Source of the DNA: Wurfbainia villosa
Lineage: Eukaryota; Streptophyta; Magnoliopsida; Zingiberales; Zingiberaceae
Assembly: GCA_025175895.1 (NCBI GenBank)
Contig: CM046004.1
Location: 17,905,011 to 17,969,010 of the forward strand
Length of the DNA stretch: 64,000 nt
Direction of reading: 5' to 3'
A program made the translations under genes and the position numbers. Below, piece after piece: positions 44,637-55,696 of the stretch. A model generated the notes under the pieces. That model saw only the letters and a list, made by a program, of their open reading frames with translations. It searched no databases and had not been told where the DNA came from. Position 1 is the stretch's first letter. Each line of letters starts with the position of its first letter.

Positions 44637-47600
44637 GATTTGTAGGGAACTAAACAAGGTGAAGCAAACTCATACGTTAGTCCTTGTTATTTTCATCACT
44701 CTATTAATAATAATTAGATGTTCAAGGGTCATTGAGCCTTCATATGTTAATTTATGGGAAGTTAATTTGTTTTCATCTTAACCTCTTAATTTTCTTCTAT
44801 ACTGATCAGTAACTGGGAATTGTAGGGTTCAAGTTATAGTTTATTGTTGATTGCACCACTTAATTTTCTTCTATAACAATTAGTAGTTGGGAATTGTTGA
44901 GTTTGAGTAATATTATACTATTGATTGCACCTGAGGGATTCAATCCATTTAGGAAGGTAATTGTGACTTCTTTCTTAAAATGTGGAACCGCCACATTAGC
45001 GCCCCCCACCGCTGCCCCTACGTGTGGAGGGGGGTAAATTGTGCTTGGGATTGGACTAATCCTTGTCCTACAATGGGGTAAACACTAGATTCTTGAAGAA
45101 TGTATAGATTAGTTTAGTTTGTGATATTTCAAGAAAAAAGTAGATCTATTACTTTATTTATAACAGCATCGTTATAAAATAGTCGAAAGTTATCATGCTA
45201 TCAAAACTTTGTAGAATTCTTGATTGAATGTATTATAAAGACAAATGACATGTATTAAGATGTTCTTTTAAAGTTTGTGAGGAGTAATGAAGAAATGTGT
45301 TACTGTCATACTTATGTGACAATTCTATTTAAGCATTCAATGTTTCTCAGTTTGATCTTTCGATAGATTCAAATTTCAACTCAATCTGTTTGCATACCAT
45401 CACTAGTCCAAAGCTTGATTTAAATGAATTTGATTGTTCATATACAATGTTTCTGTCGATATACTCTATCAATAATAACTATTAGGCCATCCTACCAACT
45501 TTGTGTCAAGTCATTGTTGTTGAAATTTTAGAAACTAGTTGCTTCTTTCTCTGCCCATTTTGCATTTTTTTTTTTTGGTCTCCTATTCAGTGCATCAGAA
45601 TACTAAATATCAAGAATAACTTTGTTCATATTGTGCATGGGGCATACTCCTTTGCCTAATTAATGGTCTTCAAAAACATCTACAAAATGTTTATGTTTCT
45701 GAAATCAAGAGTATGAATGGTATTTAGATGGTGAGAGTTTATTGACTCTAACTCTTTCGCTGTATTTGATCGGAGCAAAATATCCAAGTTGATGAAGTTG
45801 ATTGTATTTACAGATAGCATTTCAGACATTGAAAGTTCACCATCTCAAAATAGTTGTCCCCCCTTTGTTTCTTTTGTTGAAAGAAACTTTTGCTGAGACA
45901 ATAGAAAAATACTACCAATTCATCCAGGGAAGACTTGGACGATGTAGATTTCTACTTCAGAATGGATACAACATTCAAGTGGTGTATCTTTCATCTTGAT
46001 TAATGGTTGCATGAAACATATGCTGTTTCGTTTTGAGGTTGAGTACTAAAAGAGAAACTTTGTGATTAAACTAAATACTGGATTAAAACTTAGATTTGTT
46101 GTTTTACATGATATTACTCGAGATAGATAGTGATTATGTATGGTTATAATTTTTGAAAACTGGAATCCTGTGCCAAGCAACTACCTTCTTTAGTTATAAT
46201 TTGGCTGTGGTCATTCTTTGATTTTTATTCTTCACTCGAATTGTTGCTTGAAAAGATTCATGTACCTTCAGCTCGTATTCTAATAATTGTCGATCAAAAT
46301 TTCCCACATCTTGATCTGGAAAGTCTAGGTTGGTTTCAATGAAGACCAGCCTTTTTAAAAAGTATAAGACAATATTTTTTATTATCTGGCGATGATATCA
46401 AAAATATTTTATGATGTTTCTTTTCCTCTTATTATTTGTTGCATTTATTATCACACATTTTCTCTATGATATTTGAGGCGCCTTCCTCCATGGGATTGTG
46501 CTTGCTAACGACAATAGGTTGGCAGTTGGGATTGCATTGCCAATTAAAGGAGTGCGATGCTGGGATTAGTGGGTGGTGATGGTGGTGTTTAAAGGGAGCT
46601 CTCGAAGGATAGTGCCTGTTTGAAGATCATTTTGCTAGTTTGAGATGACCATGCGTCGCTTTGATAGTTCCAACATTGTATGGCAAGAAGTTATCACATT
46701 GACGGGTAGGGTTCAAGGGGCTGAAGATGCTATATAGCACATGCCATGTCGCATACAAGTTTAGTTGTGTTGGAGTTTTGGTCGACGAGCAATTTTATCT
46801 TTCTTTGTGACTATTTCTCTAATTCTCATCATTGAATTATACACTAAAAAATCAATTTCTTATAAGCAATTAAGACCTTAAAAGAGTTAACCTTTTGATG
46901 TTCAATCTTCTTTGATAGCTATGTCAAACCAAACCAAAACCTGTTTGAATTTCTTTTAGCTTAAACTTGGTTTGTTTAGATATTATCAAGTTCTTAATTC
47001 GTTTATCTGTTTGAAATTTTTTACATTTTAAAGATTATATAATTGGTTAAAGTTTGATATTATAAACATTTATTCATTTTAGATGTTTATATGTTTATTT
47101 ACAAGTTTACTAAGATGGATATTATTCATGAATGTTATTTACGAATAATTTAAATTTTTTTTTTATGAATATTAATGAGTTGAACATGTATAATTAAGGT
47201 TGCTCATTGTTTAGTTTAATGAGTTGTTTTTAGTTTGTTTATTTAATTGGCTGTATACTGAATGAACAAGTTATTTGATCCACAAGATCGAATGGTTCAG
47301 GTTCTATTTCTCCGCTGAAAAGATCGGTTTGTTTAGATCTTGAACATTCCAAAGTTATCAGAATTTTCAATCACTTTTTTTTATCAGTTCAATTATTAGT
47401 AACTCGATGTGTACGTAATATCAAGTTGGTCTTGAATGTTTGCAATTTTCATAGAAGCCGTACTTGACTCCAAACTCTGCATGCTTGGTAGTCTGCAACC
47501 TTAATCCCGATAACTCAGGCCAATTTGGATCAGTTTTTTCGGTTTGATTCTGTGTATTGTGTTTTTGGCCCGCCCTTATTAGGCATTGTATTTGTGACGT

Positions 47601-48167
47601 ATATTGCAGAGAAACAGGGATGAGCTTTTCTCATATTAGAGAGATCAAAGAAAAGATGTTAGGCACTAGTATTTAAATATTTTGAGAACTTTTACAATAT
47701 ATGAAATAACCAATATATGATTGGATTATTAATTAATTTATCGTGTAAGAATTTTTAATTGTCAATTATCTTTTAACGTCCTTTTCCTTCGATGTCTTGT
47801 TGAGTTCACCCTTTCTTATTCTGCACTTGTCCCCAGTAAAAATAAGAAATTTTTTTAAGCATTTTGAAATTTATAACAAATAAATTTAATTTTAAAAGCG
47901 CAACACTTTAGAAATTAATATAAAATCTTTTGATCAAAATAAATGATTCTAGACAAAAAAACAAAAAAAAGAAGAAGAAGCATAATGTGTAGAAGTTTAT
48001 AATTATTAGAAATTTTTAGGTCGGGCTTAAAAAATAACTGGCAAGAATATCGTTTATTTTTAACCAACCACTCCAAATTCCCACCCAGTACGGTGGAAGA
48101 GATACTCAACCGAGAAAGTAAAGCAGGGTTCATGGCTGATATTGTATTGAGGAAGACTCGAATTAGC
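44637..48167. other. 3.5-kb spacer between two convergent host genes
   Basis: AT-rich with no recognised gene or transposon. A G/C-rich inverted repeat (CCCCCCACC ... GGAGGGGGG) lies at about 45001-45034, and TTTTTTTTTGG homopolymers near 45567. A 65-codon frame at 45802-45996 shows no domain and is not claimed. Confidence 0.6.
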
Positions 48168-49163
48168 CTATCTATTGAGGAAGTTGCATATCGCTTCATC
48201 CAGAGCCAAACGCTGCTCGCTGTCGGCGTCAAACAAGTGAAACGCATGGCCTTTCGCCGGCGACTCGTACAGTTCCGACTCTCCCTCCCACCCGCTCTCC
48301 CTAAGTCGCTGGAAGTACTCCCTCCCTCTGTCCCTCATCACGTCTTCTTCCGCCAAGCACACCAGCACACGCCGGCACCCCAGCCCGCTCAAGCTCGGCG
48401 CCCCCGCTGCCAACGGATTTATCCACGGGTGGTCCACGTCGCCCGCCCCGGTAGGATACGCGATCTCCCACATCCTCTTCAGCCCGGCGGTCATATCCGG
48501 GCTTATTTTTTCAGAAGGTAGAGGATTCGAGCCCAGCAAGTACGGGTGGACGAGCACGATCCCCTGGAGTCCCACGCCGCCTGGGAGCAGCGCCTCCTTC
48601 GCCGCTCGCATGGCCATGTTGTGGGCGATGTTCGCTCCGGCGCTCTCGCCGGCAAGGAAGACACGACCGAAGTCGGCGTGGTCGGCCAGCCAACGGTCCG
48701 CTGCCGGGCCTGCGGTCCCCCACCGGAGGGCTGTCCACGCGTCGTCGTAGGCGGCTGGGATTGGGTGCTCCGGCGCGAGGCGGTAATCGACGGAGACGGC
48801 GACGACGTTGGCCTGCGCGACGAGGGAGACGACGTAGTCGTGGAAGCTTCGCATGAAAGGGTTGCCGATGCAGAAACCGCCGCCGTGAAAGTACAAGAGG
48901 AGGGGAACTTTTCTGGCTTGCGTGGCGGCGCGTTTGGGGAGGTAGAGGCGCGCCGACACGTGGCCAGTGTCGGACGAGATCACGAGGTCCTTGAAGGCGA
49001 CGCCGACGGTGTCAGCTGAGCCGGCAGGGTCGGCGGTATCCGCCGGGACGATGACGGCATCGAGGGGGCGGTCGACTCGGCCGCTCTTGTAGATGGTGAG
49101 AAATTGCGAGACTTGGTAGACAACCTCATCGTCTTCGACATGGCCGGACGGGAATGATGCCAT
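48168..49163 (-). CDS. Plant CXE-class carboxylesterase (alpha/beta hydrolase fold-3)
   Basis: Intron-less, 331 codons, the usual length for plant CXE proteins. It hydrolyses carboxylic esters, probably small hydrophobic or hormone-related molecules, in the cytosol or nucleus. The oxyanion-hole motif HGGGF is at residues 93-97, the nucleophile elbow GESAG at 172-176 (Ser174), the acid in AEEDVMRDRG (Asp274) and His306 in KGHAFHLF; all catalytic residues are present. DYRLAPEHPIPAAYDDAW (126-143) is the standard CXE block. The retained His and Ser argue for an enzyme and against a gibberellin receptor GID1, which has lost the His. No signal peptide. The gene is intact and its substrate is unknown. 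Confidence 0.93.
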   Translation of the reverse strand: MASFPSGHVEDDEVVYQVSQFLTIYKSGRVDRPLDAVIVPADTADPAGSADTVGVAFKDLVISSDTGHVSARLYLPKRAATQARKVPLLLYFHGGGFCIGNPFMRSFHDYVVSLVAQANVVAVSVDYRLAPEHPIPAAYDDAWTALRWGTAGPAADRWLADHADFGRVFLAGESAGANIAHNMAMRAAKEALLPGGVGLQGIVLVHPYLLGSNPLPSEKISPDMTAGLKRMWEIAYPTGAGDVDHPWINPLAAGAPSLSGLGCRRVLVCLAEEDVMRDRGREYFQRLRESGWEGESELYESPAKGHAFHLFDADSEQRLALDEAICNFLNR

Positions 49164-49234
49164 GGAGGGGGATGATTTAATCTTACGGTGGCCGGCGTGG
49201 CAGAGAGCGGGGCAACCAATTGGTTCGTGACATA

Positions 49235-49258
49235 CATATATATATATATATATATATA
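49235..49258. promoter_or_regulatory. (TA)n microsatellite in the carboxylesterase promoter
   Basis: 24 bp of TA about 72-95 bp upstream of the start codon (minus strand), with CCAAT at about 49215 in either orientation (ACCAATTGGT). It may supply the TATA function; length variation here could affect expression. Confidence 0.5.
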
Positions 49259-49974
49259 CACGACGATGATTTTATTATTAGTTAATGCGTCAATTCTTCG
49301 TCGGCAATTGCGTAGGATTTATCAACCGGAGCAGGTGGAGAAAAAGACGCTATCTTTTTTTTCTGCCCGGGGTACAGTGCAGTCCGGCGAAAGCTAAAAG
49401 AAATTATAGGACGCCCATTTACGATATTAAATAGTCTGAAATTTCGGACATAATGTGAAATTTAAATTAAATAGTTAAATTGTAAATATTTTTTTAATAT
49501 ACTCAGATAGTTAACGGAGATTTACAGAAACTCGGATTTCTTCCAGCTCAATTATTAAAGAGACATTCTCGTAGAATCATGAAATTGAGTTCATCATTAG
49601 AGATTAATCGGATTGAAGACTCGGATGCTAATAAAAAAAATATTATTTCTCTATTATATAAGGTGCAATGACAAAAGGTGCAATGACAAAGAAGTTGCAA
49701 TATTCAATAAATTAATATGGTTAGATTTTTTTATAGAATAAATTTAGTTTTGAATTATAAAAAATTTTGGACATATGACACAGAATCATATGCAAATAAT
49801 TAAAAGTTTATCGTCTCGAATAAAATATTTCTTCAACATTAAATTTATCGTATAGACATTGTTAGACTTAATTACTGAACCATAAACACTTCTTAATTTT
49901 TTTGATAGTTAATGAAAATCTTGACTGATACCGCCATTACCTCTTCTTTATGAAGAGCTCATAGGCAAGGTGCT
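49259..49974. other. AT-rich intergenic DNA upstream of the carboxylesterase gene
   Basis: No gene or repeat recognised. Confidence 0.55.
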
Positions 49975-51118
49975 ACCCGAACCAATTAGAGGGTTCAGTG
50001 GAAGGAAAAGAGAGGAACGGGTCGGGCGCAAATGCTTGAAATAATTAGTACGGGAAAGGTAGCGAGGGTACTTCGTTGGGAAATAGGCCGACGGGGCGGA
50101 TGAGAATCTGTTCGGTCAAATAAGCCTAGAAGGCCCATGGGGCGGATAAGAATCGGTTCGGTCATATAAGCCTAAAGACAGACGGGGAGGATAAGAATCG
50201 GTTCGGTCACATAAGCCTAAAGACAGACGGGGCGGATATGAATCGGTTCGGTCATATAAGCCTAAAGACAGACGGTGCAAATAAGAATCGGTTCGACCAA
50301 ATAAGCCTAAAGACTGACGGGGTAGATGAGAATCGGTTCGGCTAAATAAGCCTCAAGACAGACGGGGCGGATTAGAATCGGTCCGGCCAAATGAGCCTTA
50401 AGGCTATACTATCCGTGAGCTGGAGACCTACGTTAGTTTTACTAGAAGTAGATGGTTGAGGGGGACGGGCTAACCTAGTTTCCTGGAATATGAATGAGGG
50501 AGTGATATGTAACAGAAAGAGAGATCCCCATAGAAGATTTCGAGGAACCTTCGCCCCTCGTACCTGTAACAGAATTATTCTCCAGGTGGACATGGTGGCC
50601 ACGTGTACGATGAGGACAACCCGCGAGATAGTGATGGATCAGAGGAGGAGGATAAAAGGCAAAGAGAGGAGAAAAGAAGAGGATCCACAATCATTCCATC
50701 GGACGCGAAACAAAGACGCAAGAGAAAGAGGAGAGCTGTCGTAACTTCGCCGGAGAAGAAGGGCAGCGACCCTAACTATTGCGTCGCACGTACTCTTTCT
50801 TGTATTTGTAACCCAACTGTAAGAGGTTTTCTTCTCCACCTCGGGAAGTTTCCTTTCCGTAAAGGAGGACATTCATAGTGGAAAGTGCTTGGGCATTGTC
50901 CCCGGTGAGAGAGCTCACCTCCGTGGAGTAGGAATACTCATTCCGAACCACGTTATATCTTGTGTTCTAGTTTCCGTTGTCTGTTGGGATGGTTTTGCGT
51001 TTCTTGACTTCGTCTTCTACATCCATTCTTACTGTTGCGGCCTGTGAGAACCCTCCAAAAGCTCCCTTCGTGCCTTCGTCGCGTAGAAAAGGGGGTAAAG
51101 CGAATTTTCCTCGCCGCA
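49975..51118 (+). repeat. 5' LTR of the Tat element (left limit approximate)
   Basis: Right end ...CGCCGCA at 51118, two to four bases before the primer site. It contains the 45-bp tandem array and GTAAGAGGTTTTC with CCACCTCGG, CCGTGGAGTAGG blocks similar to those in SIRE-like LTRs. No clear TG start could be fixed. Confidence 0.6.
50090..50404. repeat. Tandem array, seven copies of a 45-bp unit
   Basis: Units read GACGGGGCGGATAAGAATCG then GTTCGGTCATATAAGCCTAA plus AGACA, with a few changes per copy; 7 x 45 = 315 bp. Contained in the U3 part of the Tat LTR. Confidence 0.92.
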
Positions 51119-51122
51119 TCAG

Positions 51123-51140
51123 TTGGCGCCGTCTGTGGGA
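51123..51140 (+). promoter_or_regulatory. Primer binding site of the Tat element
   Basis: TTGGCGCCGTCTGTGGGA shortly after the LTR end, the TGGCGCC-type site usual for plant Ty3/Gypsy elements. The tRNA species is not assigned here. Confidence 0.75.
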
Positions 51141-51161
51141 AACATTGAGCTGGACGTTGAG

Positions 51162-51383
51162 ATGCAACCAGAAGAGATACAACAGCCCGCTGCGTCCGTA
51201 GCGGAGGAGAGCCCCATCATTTTCCTACCATTACAGTTGAAGACCCTAATGGACGACGCTATTACAGAGGCCCTTGCTAGAGAAAGGAGAAGGACCGGAT
51301 ATCTGCATCCTCATTCCGGTGAACCTTCTTCTCGAGGCCCACCCCCAGAAATGCCTCCTCCATCTCGTACCACCGTTAATGTG
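51162..51383 (+). pseudogene. gag: Gag N-terminus of the Tat element, cut by element E
   Basis: The first good ATG is at 51162 (MQPEEIQQPAASVAEES). Acidic and proline-rich N-terminus as in Tat Gags. The frame is interrupted at 51388 by element E and continues from 56908 (VVPGEGLGGRTPQNT). Confidence 0.75.
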
Positions 51384-51388
51384 GAAGT
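51384..51388. repeat. Target duplication GAAGT, left copy (element E)
   Basis: GAAGT before the LTR start, repeated at 56903-56907. Confidence 0.95.
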
Positions 51389-52597
51389 TGTTAGGGCAAT
51401 CTCTTGCCGTAATATGGTTTGGATGGTGTGGCAAAGGGTTTAAGTTAGTTTGATATGTTGATTTGATATGTGTGTTGAAGTCGTGCAGGACTTAGTAATT
51501 TGCACATGGAGCCGTGGCGAGTTTCACATCTCATGACTCGTGCCTTGAGTTGGTGAAGGATAGCTTTGCGGAAGCCGTGCGCTTGGAGCATCCGAGGGAC
51601 CGCCGGACGAGAAGCTTGGAGTGAAGCCGGAGGAAGTAGACTTCGAGGCAAGAGACACGAAGGAGCATTGCAGAGCCGTGCGCCTGATGCTGCCGAGGGA
51701 CGTGGCCACGAACGAAGAGAACTTCGAAGGCGAGGGACTCCGAGGGATGAGAGTGAGCGATTGTAACCCGGGAAGGGTAGCTCTTAGGTGAAACTTGGCC
51801 ATTTGACCAAGTGTCGGATGGGTTTTCCCGACACCAGTCGACTGCCATGTCATGGCGATCGCTTCGTCTAAGTCGATGGTTCGATCGATGGTCTAATGGG
51901 CCGAATCAGTTGATCGATCGCCAGCATGGGCGCCGATCGATGGCTTGATCACCGATCGCCAAGGGTCGGCGTGATCGGCGTCATGCACGCGCACGTACGG
52001 AATGGAGTCGACCTCGTTGAGGACTCGACCGTTGACATCGGTCGATCGATGGGTGCCATCACGATCGATGACGATCATGGATAGTATCCAACGTGGAAAG
52101 CAGCCGTTATTGGGCAACGGCTACAGCACCAGTCGACTGATGAATGACATCAGTCGACTGCTCCTGTGTCAATGGGAAGAAACCCTCTTCCTCTATAAAA
52201 AGGAAGGGGATAAGGCTTTGGGAGGCTAATGCTTATACTCTAATACTCTCCCAAAGTTCCCTAAAGCTTTCCATCCTCTTACCCAAGCTTATTTTCATTA
52301 TATTTGTAAGAGGAGTGTTGTTGTAAAGAGGTTACCTCCACCTAGCTTTGTGCAAAGGAGAGATCTAGTGGATAGATTGCGGAGTGATTCACCGTGGACG
52401 AATCGGACCGTGGATTAGCGACGTAGCCGTGAACCACGTTACATCTCTGTGTTTGTATTGTCTTTGTTTTATTTCAATTTGCTTGTCTTAGTTTATTGCT
52501 TCCGCTTGCGCTAACGTTTTGTAGACGAGCAAAATACGAGACATCCACCGAACGAGGGCTATTCACCCCCCTCTAGTCGGCCAATCGATCCCCTACA
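51389..52597 (+). repeat. 5' LTR of element E
   Basis: TGTTAGGGCAATCTC...CCCTACA, 1209 bp. Palindromic tract 51834-52165, TATA box CTCTATAAAAAGGA at about 52191, and CACCCCCCTCTAGTCGGCC near the end. Confidence 0.95.
51834..52165. repeat. Palindromic tract upstream of the TATA box, 5' LTR of element E
   Basis: CAGTCGACTG at about 51836, 52132 and 52152, with TCGATCGATG, GATCGATCGCC and CGATCGATGACGATC between. The partner tract at 56140-56465 differs at many places although its flanks match. Confidence 0.88.
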
Positions 52598-52598
52598 A

Positions 52599-52614
52599 GT
52601 GATATCAGAGCCAA
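52599..52614 (+). promoter_or_regulatory. Primer binding site, element E
   Basis: GTGATATCAGAGCCAA directly after the LTR. It resembles the TGGTATCAGAGCC initiator-Met site with a G to A change in the third base. Confidence 0.8.
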
Positions 52615-52659
52615 GGAAAACTTGTCAAGGACTAACCGCCACAACAAGCAACTTTCAAA

Positions 52660-54387
52660 ATGGCCGGCTCCAACATCCATCCTCCGAAGTTTGAAGGAGA
52701 ATTCGCTTGGTGGAAGAAGCGAATGGAGGTATTTTTTGAAACGGATTTTGACATTATGATTACAATGGAATCCAGTTTCGTTTTGCCTAGGGATGAAGAG
52801 GGGAAGCCAATAGAGAAATCTAGGTGGACCAAAAGGCAAAGGGAAGAGCACCTTGCAAATTCAAAAGCCAAGCATCATCTTTTCAATGTGCTCCCCCAAC
52901 AAGAAATCAACCGAATAGGAGAATGCCTAATCGCCAATGAGATGTGGGAAAAGCTAATTGAGCTTCATGAAGGCACATCCGAGGCAAAGCTAGCAAGGAG
53001 AGATCTCCTCCGCTCCCAACTATCCAACATTAAATTAGAAAAGGGAGAAAAGGTAACTTCTTTGCATTCTAGATTCAAAGAAATTTTAAATGGACTAACA
53101 AGTGTAGGTGAGAAGCTATCAAACCGAGATATGGTAATGAAGGTCATAGATGCCTTTCCCCGGTCCTCAAAATGGAGCTCCATGGTGGACTCATTTTACA
53201 TCTCCAAGAACTTGGAAGTAAGTACCTTGGAGGAATTTTTCTCAACAATGGAGCTCCACGAAACTAGGCTTGAAGGAATACAAGAAGAGCCTAGAATTCA
53301 ACCCTCAAGAGGAGTAGCCTTGATAGCAAACAAGGGGAAGAAGAAGATGGAAGTCCCCTCCTCCTCATCCGATGAAGCCTCTACCTCCTCCATGGATAGC
53401 ACGGAAGAAGCCTACATGGTAAGGAAGGTAAGGCGTGCATTTAGGAATCTTAGATTTGATAAATCTCATGATAGGAATAGAAGACCAAGGGGGAAGGTCA
53501 TATGCTACAATTGCCAAGGAGAGAGACACATAAGGGATAATTGTCCCCTCCTAAACAAGAGCAAGGAAGAGAAGAAAAAGAAAGAAGAAAAGAGGAAGAA
53601 GAAGGGGAGCAATAGAAAGGAAGAAGAAAAGAAGGCAAAAGGAAAAGGGAAGGTCATGACACTCAAAGCAAAGACATGGGATGACCTTGCCTCCTCTTCC
53701 TCATCCGAAGAAGAAGAGCATGTCTACTCCAACCTAGCACTAATGGCTCTTCATGACTCGGATTGCTCCTCCTCCACCGAAAATGAAGAATCAAGCTCAA
53801 GTGGGGAGAGCTCAAATGAAGGGGGAGCTTCTACATCCTCCTCATCTGAAGAAGAAGAAGAGGATATGAAAACTATGGTAACGAAAGCCTCTCCTAAGAA
53901 AATAGTTTTCATAATTTCTAGTTTAACTAAGGACTTATTTGGAATGAAGAAGAAAAATAAAAGCATGCTTAATCAAATTAAGGCATTAGAAAATAAGCTA
54001 GAAAATACATGCTTAAATAATAATGATATTTCTTCTAGCTTAAATGATGCACGTTCACATGACTATATGCCTTTGAATGTTAGTGATGCATGTATGGATG
54101 AAAATAGGGCCCTAAGGGAAAAGGTAGACTATTTAACCAAAGCCCTAGAAAAATTCACTATTGGCTCCAACACATTAAATATGATCATAGGGAGCCAAAG
54201 AGCGAGCTTCAACAAAAAGGGCCTAGGCTACATGGAAAAGAAAAATGAAAAGGCCTACAAATGCCTAATAGCTAGGGGACAAGATAAGAAGAAGGTAATA
54301 GCTAGGAAATGGATCCCCAAGGAATACTTAGTGAACCCAATAGAAAAGAACTTATTTTGGATTCCAAAATTCATCCTTAAGGGTTAG
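52660..54387 (+). CDS. gag: Copia/SIRE-like Gag of element E (intact)
   Basis: 575 codons, complete. Residues about 1-130: DUF4219/UBN2 N-terminus (WWKKRMEVFFETDFD, ANEMWEKLIELHEG). About 130-205: rest of UBN2 (LHSRFKEILNGLTSVGEK, MVDSFYISKNLEVSTLEEF). One zinc knuckle at about 282-295 (CYNCQGERHIRDNC): the cysteines and histidine are present but the Gly normally before His is Arg. Lys/Glu-rich and Ser/Glu-rich segments follow (about 300-420), then a coiled coil (NKSMLNQIKALENKLEN) and the conserved SIRE Gag C-terminus (RKWIPKEYLVNP...LFWIPK). It should form particles and bind RNA. The start is chosen as the first ATG after the primer site. Confidence 0.93.
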   Translation: MAGSNIHPPKFEGEFAWWKKRMEVFFETDFDIMITMESSFVLPRDEEGKPIEKSRWTKRQREEHLANSKAKHHLFNVLPQQEINRIGECLIANEMWEKLIELHEGTSEAKLARRDLLRSQLSNIKLEKGEKVTSLHSRFKEILNGLTSVGEKLSNRDMVMKVIDAFPRSSKWSSMVDSFYISKNLEVSTLEEFFSTMELHETRLEGIQEEPRIQPSRGVALIANKGKKKMEVPSSSSDEASTSSMDSTEEAYMVRKVRRAFRNLRFDKSHDRNRRPRGKVICYNCQGERHIRDNCPLLNKSKEEKKKKEEKRKKKGSNRKEEEKKAKGKGKVMTLKAKTWDDLASSSSSEEEEHVYSNLALMALHDSDCSSSTENEESSSSGESSNEGGASTSSSSEEEEEDMKTMVTKASPKKIVFIISSLTKDLFGMKKKNKSMLNQIKALENKLENTCLNNNDISSSLNDARSHDYMPLNVSDACMDENRALREKVDYLTKALEKFTIGSNTLNMIIGSQRASFNKKGLGYMEKKNEKAYKCLIARGQDKKKVIARKWIPKEYLVNPIEKNLFWIPKFILKG

Positions 54388-55696
54388 AAAAACCCCTAGG
54401 GTAGTCAACCATATGAAATTAACCTATATCATAGTTTGGTTGACTTAGGATGGCGGGACAACATTTTTTAGATAGTGTTGGGTGATGATAACGTGCCCAT
54501 AAATAGATAATAATTCTTAAATCATGATGATTAATGTAATTGCTATGTATATTTGCAATCATGATTTATGTTTTTGAAATTTGGCACGTTATCATGAGAA
54601 ATAGGTTTAAATCATGCCTTAGGTGATACTTTGTTTATTATCATCATATAATACCTAATGCATGATTATAATTTAATGAAAACATGTATTTCATAATCAT
54701 AATGTGAAATTAAATCATATATGTCATTATGATCATGTAGGTTGTTGGGTTGATACTTAACCTTGATAGAATTGCATGAATATATTGGTTAAGTATGGAC
54801 AAATACCCCCTAGGATGCATCTCACACTCACTATAGGCTAACTTGATTGAAAACTTAGCATGAGTGAGATGTTAGGATGACACAAATGTCCACTAATGCC
54901 TATGGCATTTAGATGGTCATTTAAAGTATCAAAATAGCAATAATAGACCAATCATGGGGAAGACTTATGTTTAATTCATAGACATATTGCCCAAAGATCA
55001 TGGTTGGATATTTCATATATTTTCAAAACAATTTCTTACTTTAAAATACAAGTATTCATGTTTTGAAACAATTGGGTGCAAGACTAGGTGTTAAAATGGA
55101 TACTCTTATGATCAAAAACCTAGTAGTTTTTAAAGCTTTTGGATTTTTGGCAAATACGTGGAAATATAATGATTTTTCATGAAAACATATTTTTCACTGA
55201 TAGATATACTTAAAAGAAATGTGTTCCCCAAATTTCATGATTTTTCAAATTTTCTGGAATTTTTAATGCATTTCTGAAATTCGGTCTGAAAATCAGAAAA
55301 TCCCGAAATTCACGTGCCAGTCGACTGGTATCTGAACCAGTCGACTGATGGCCTGAATATCAGACCAGTAAAGGCTGAATTCCGATTTTTAATCAACTTG
55401 TGGTATTTTTTCTTTCTACTATACTTGATGCCATGAGTTTATAAATTAGGATTAATCTTTTTGATGGTGTCAAAGGGGGAGAAATGTATGTTTAAGTAAA
55501 GGGGAACATATTTAGGGGGAGAAATGATTATGTTTATGATAGGGTGAGAACATTTTTATGGGGAGTTTCATGGATTAAGGGGGAGTTGGATGTTGCTATA
55601 TCATATTTATGTTTACATGCTTTCTTTCCTTTAAAATTTATATCAAATGTTTTTACCTAACTTAAACGGATTGCCACACATCAAAAAGGGGGAGAT
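54388..55696 (+). other. 3' internal non-coding region of element E
   Basis: AT-rich, no ORF. CAGTCGACTG palindromes at about 55317-55345; several GGGGGAG runs (55470-55590) and a polypurine tract AAAAAGGGGGAGA at 55683-55695 adjoining the 3' LTR. Confidence 0.75.

Noticed and set aside
45802..45999. 65-codon frame between the two host genes
   Set aside because: No domain, no codon bias like the neighbouring GC-rich genes, no splice or homology evidence.
48546..49019. 157-codon plus-strand frame over the carboxylesterase
   Set aside because: Antisense shadow of a GC-rich coding sequence with all catalytic motifs on the other strand.
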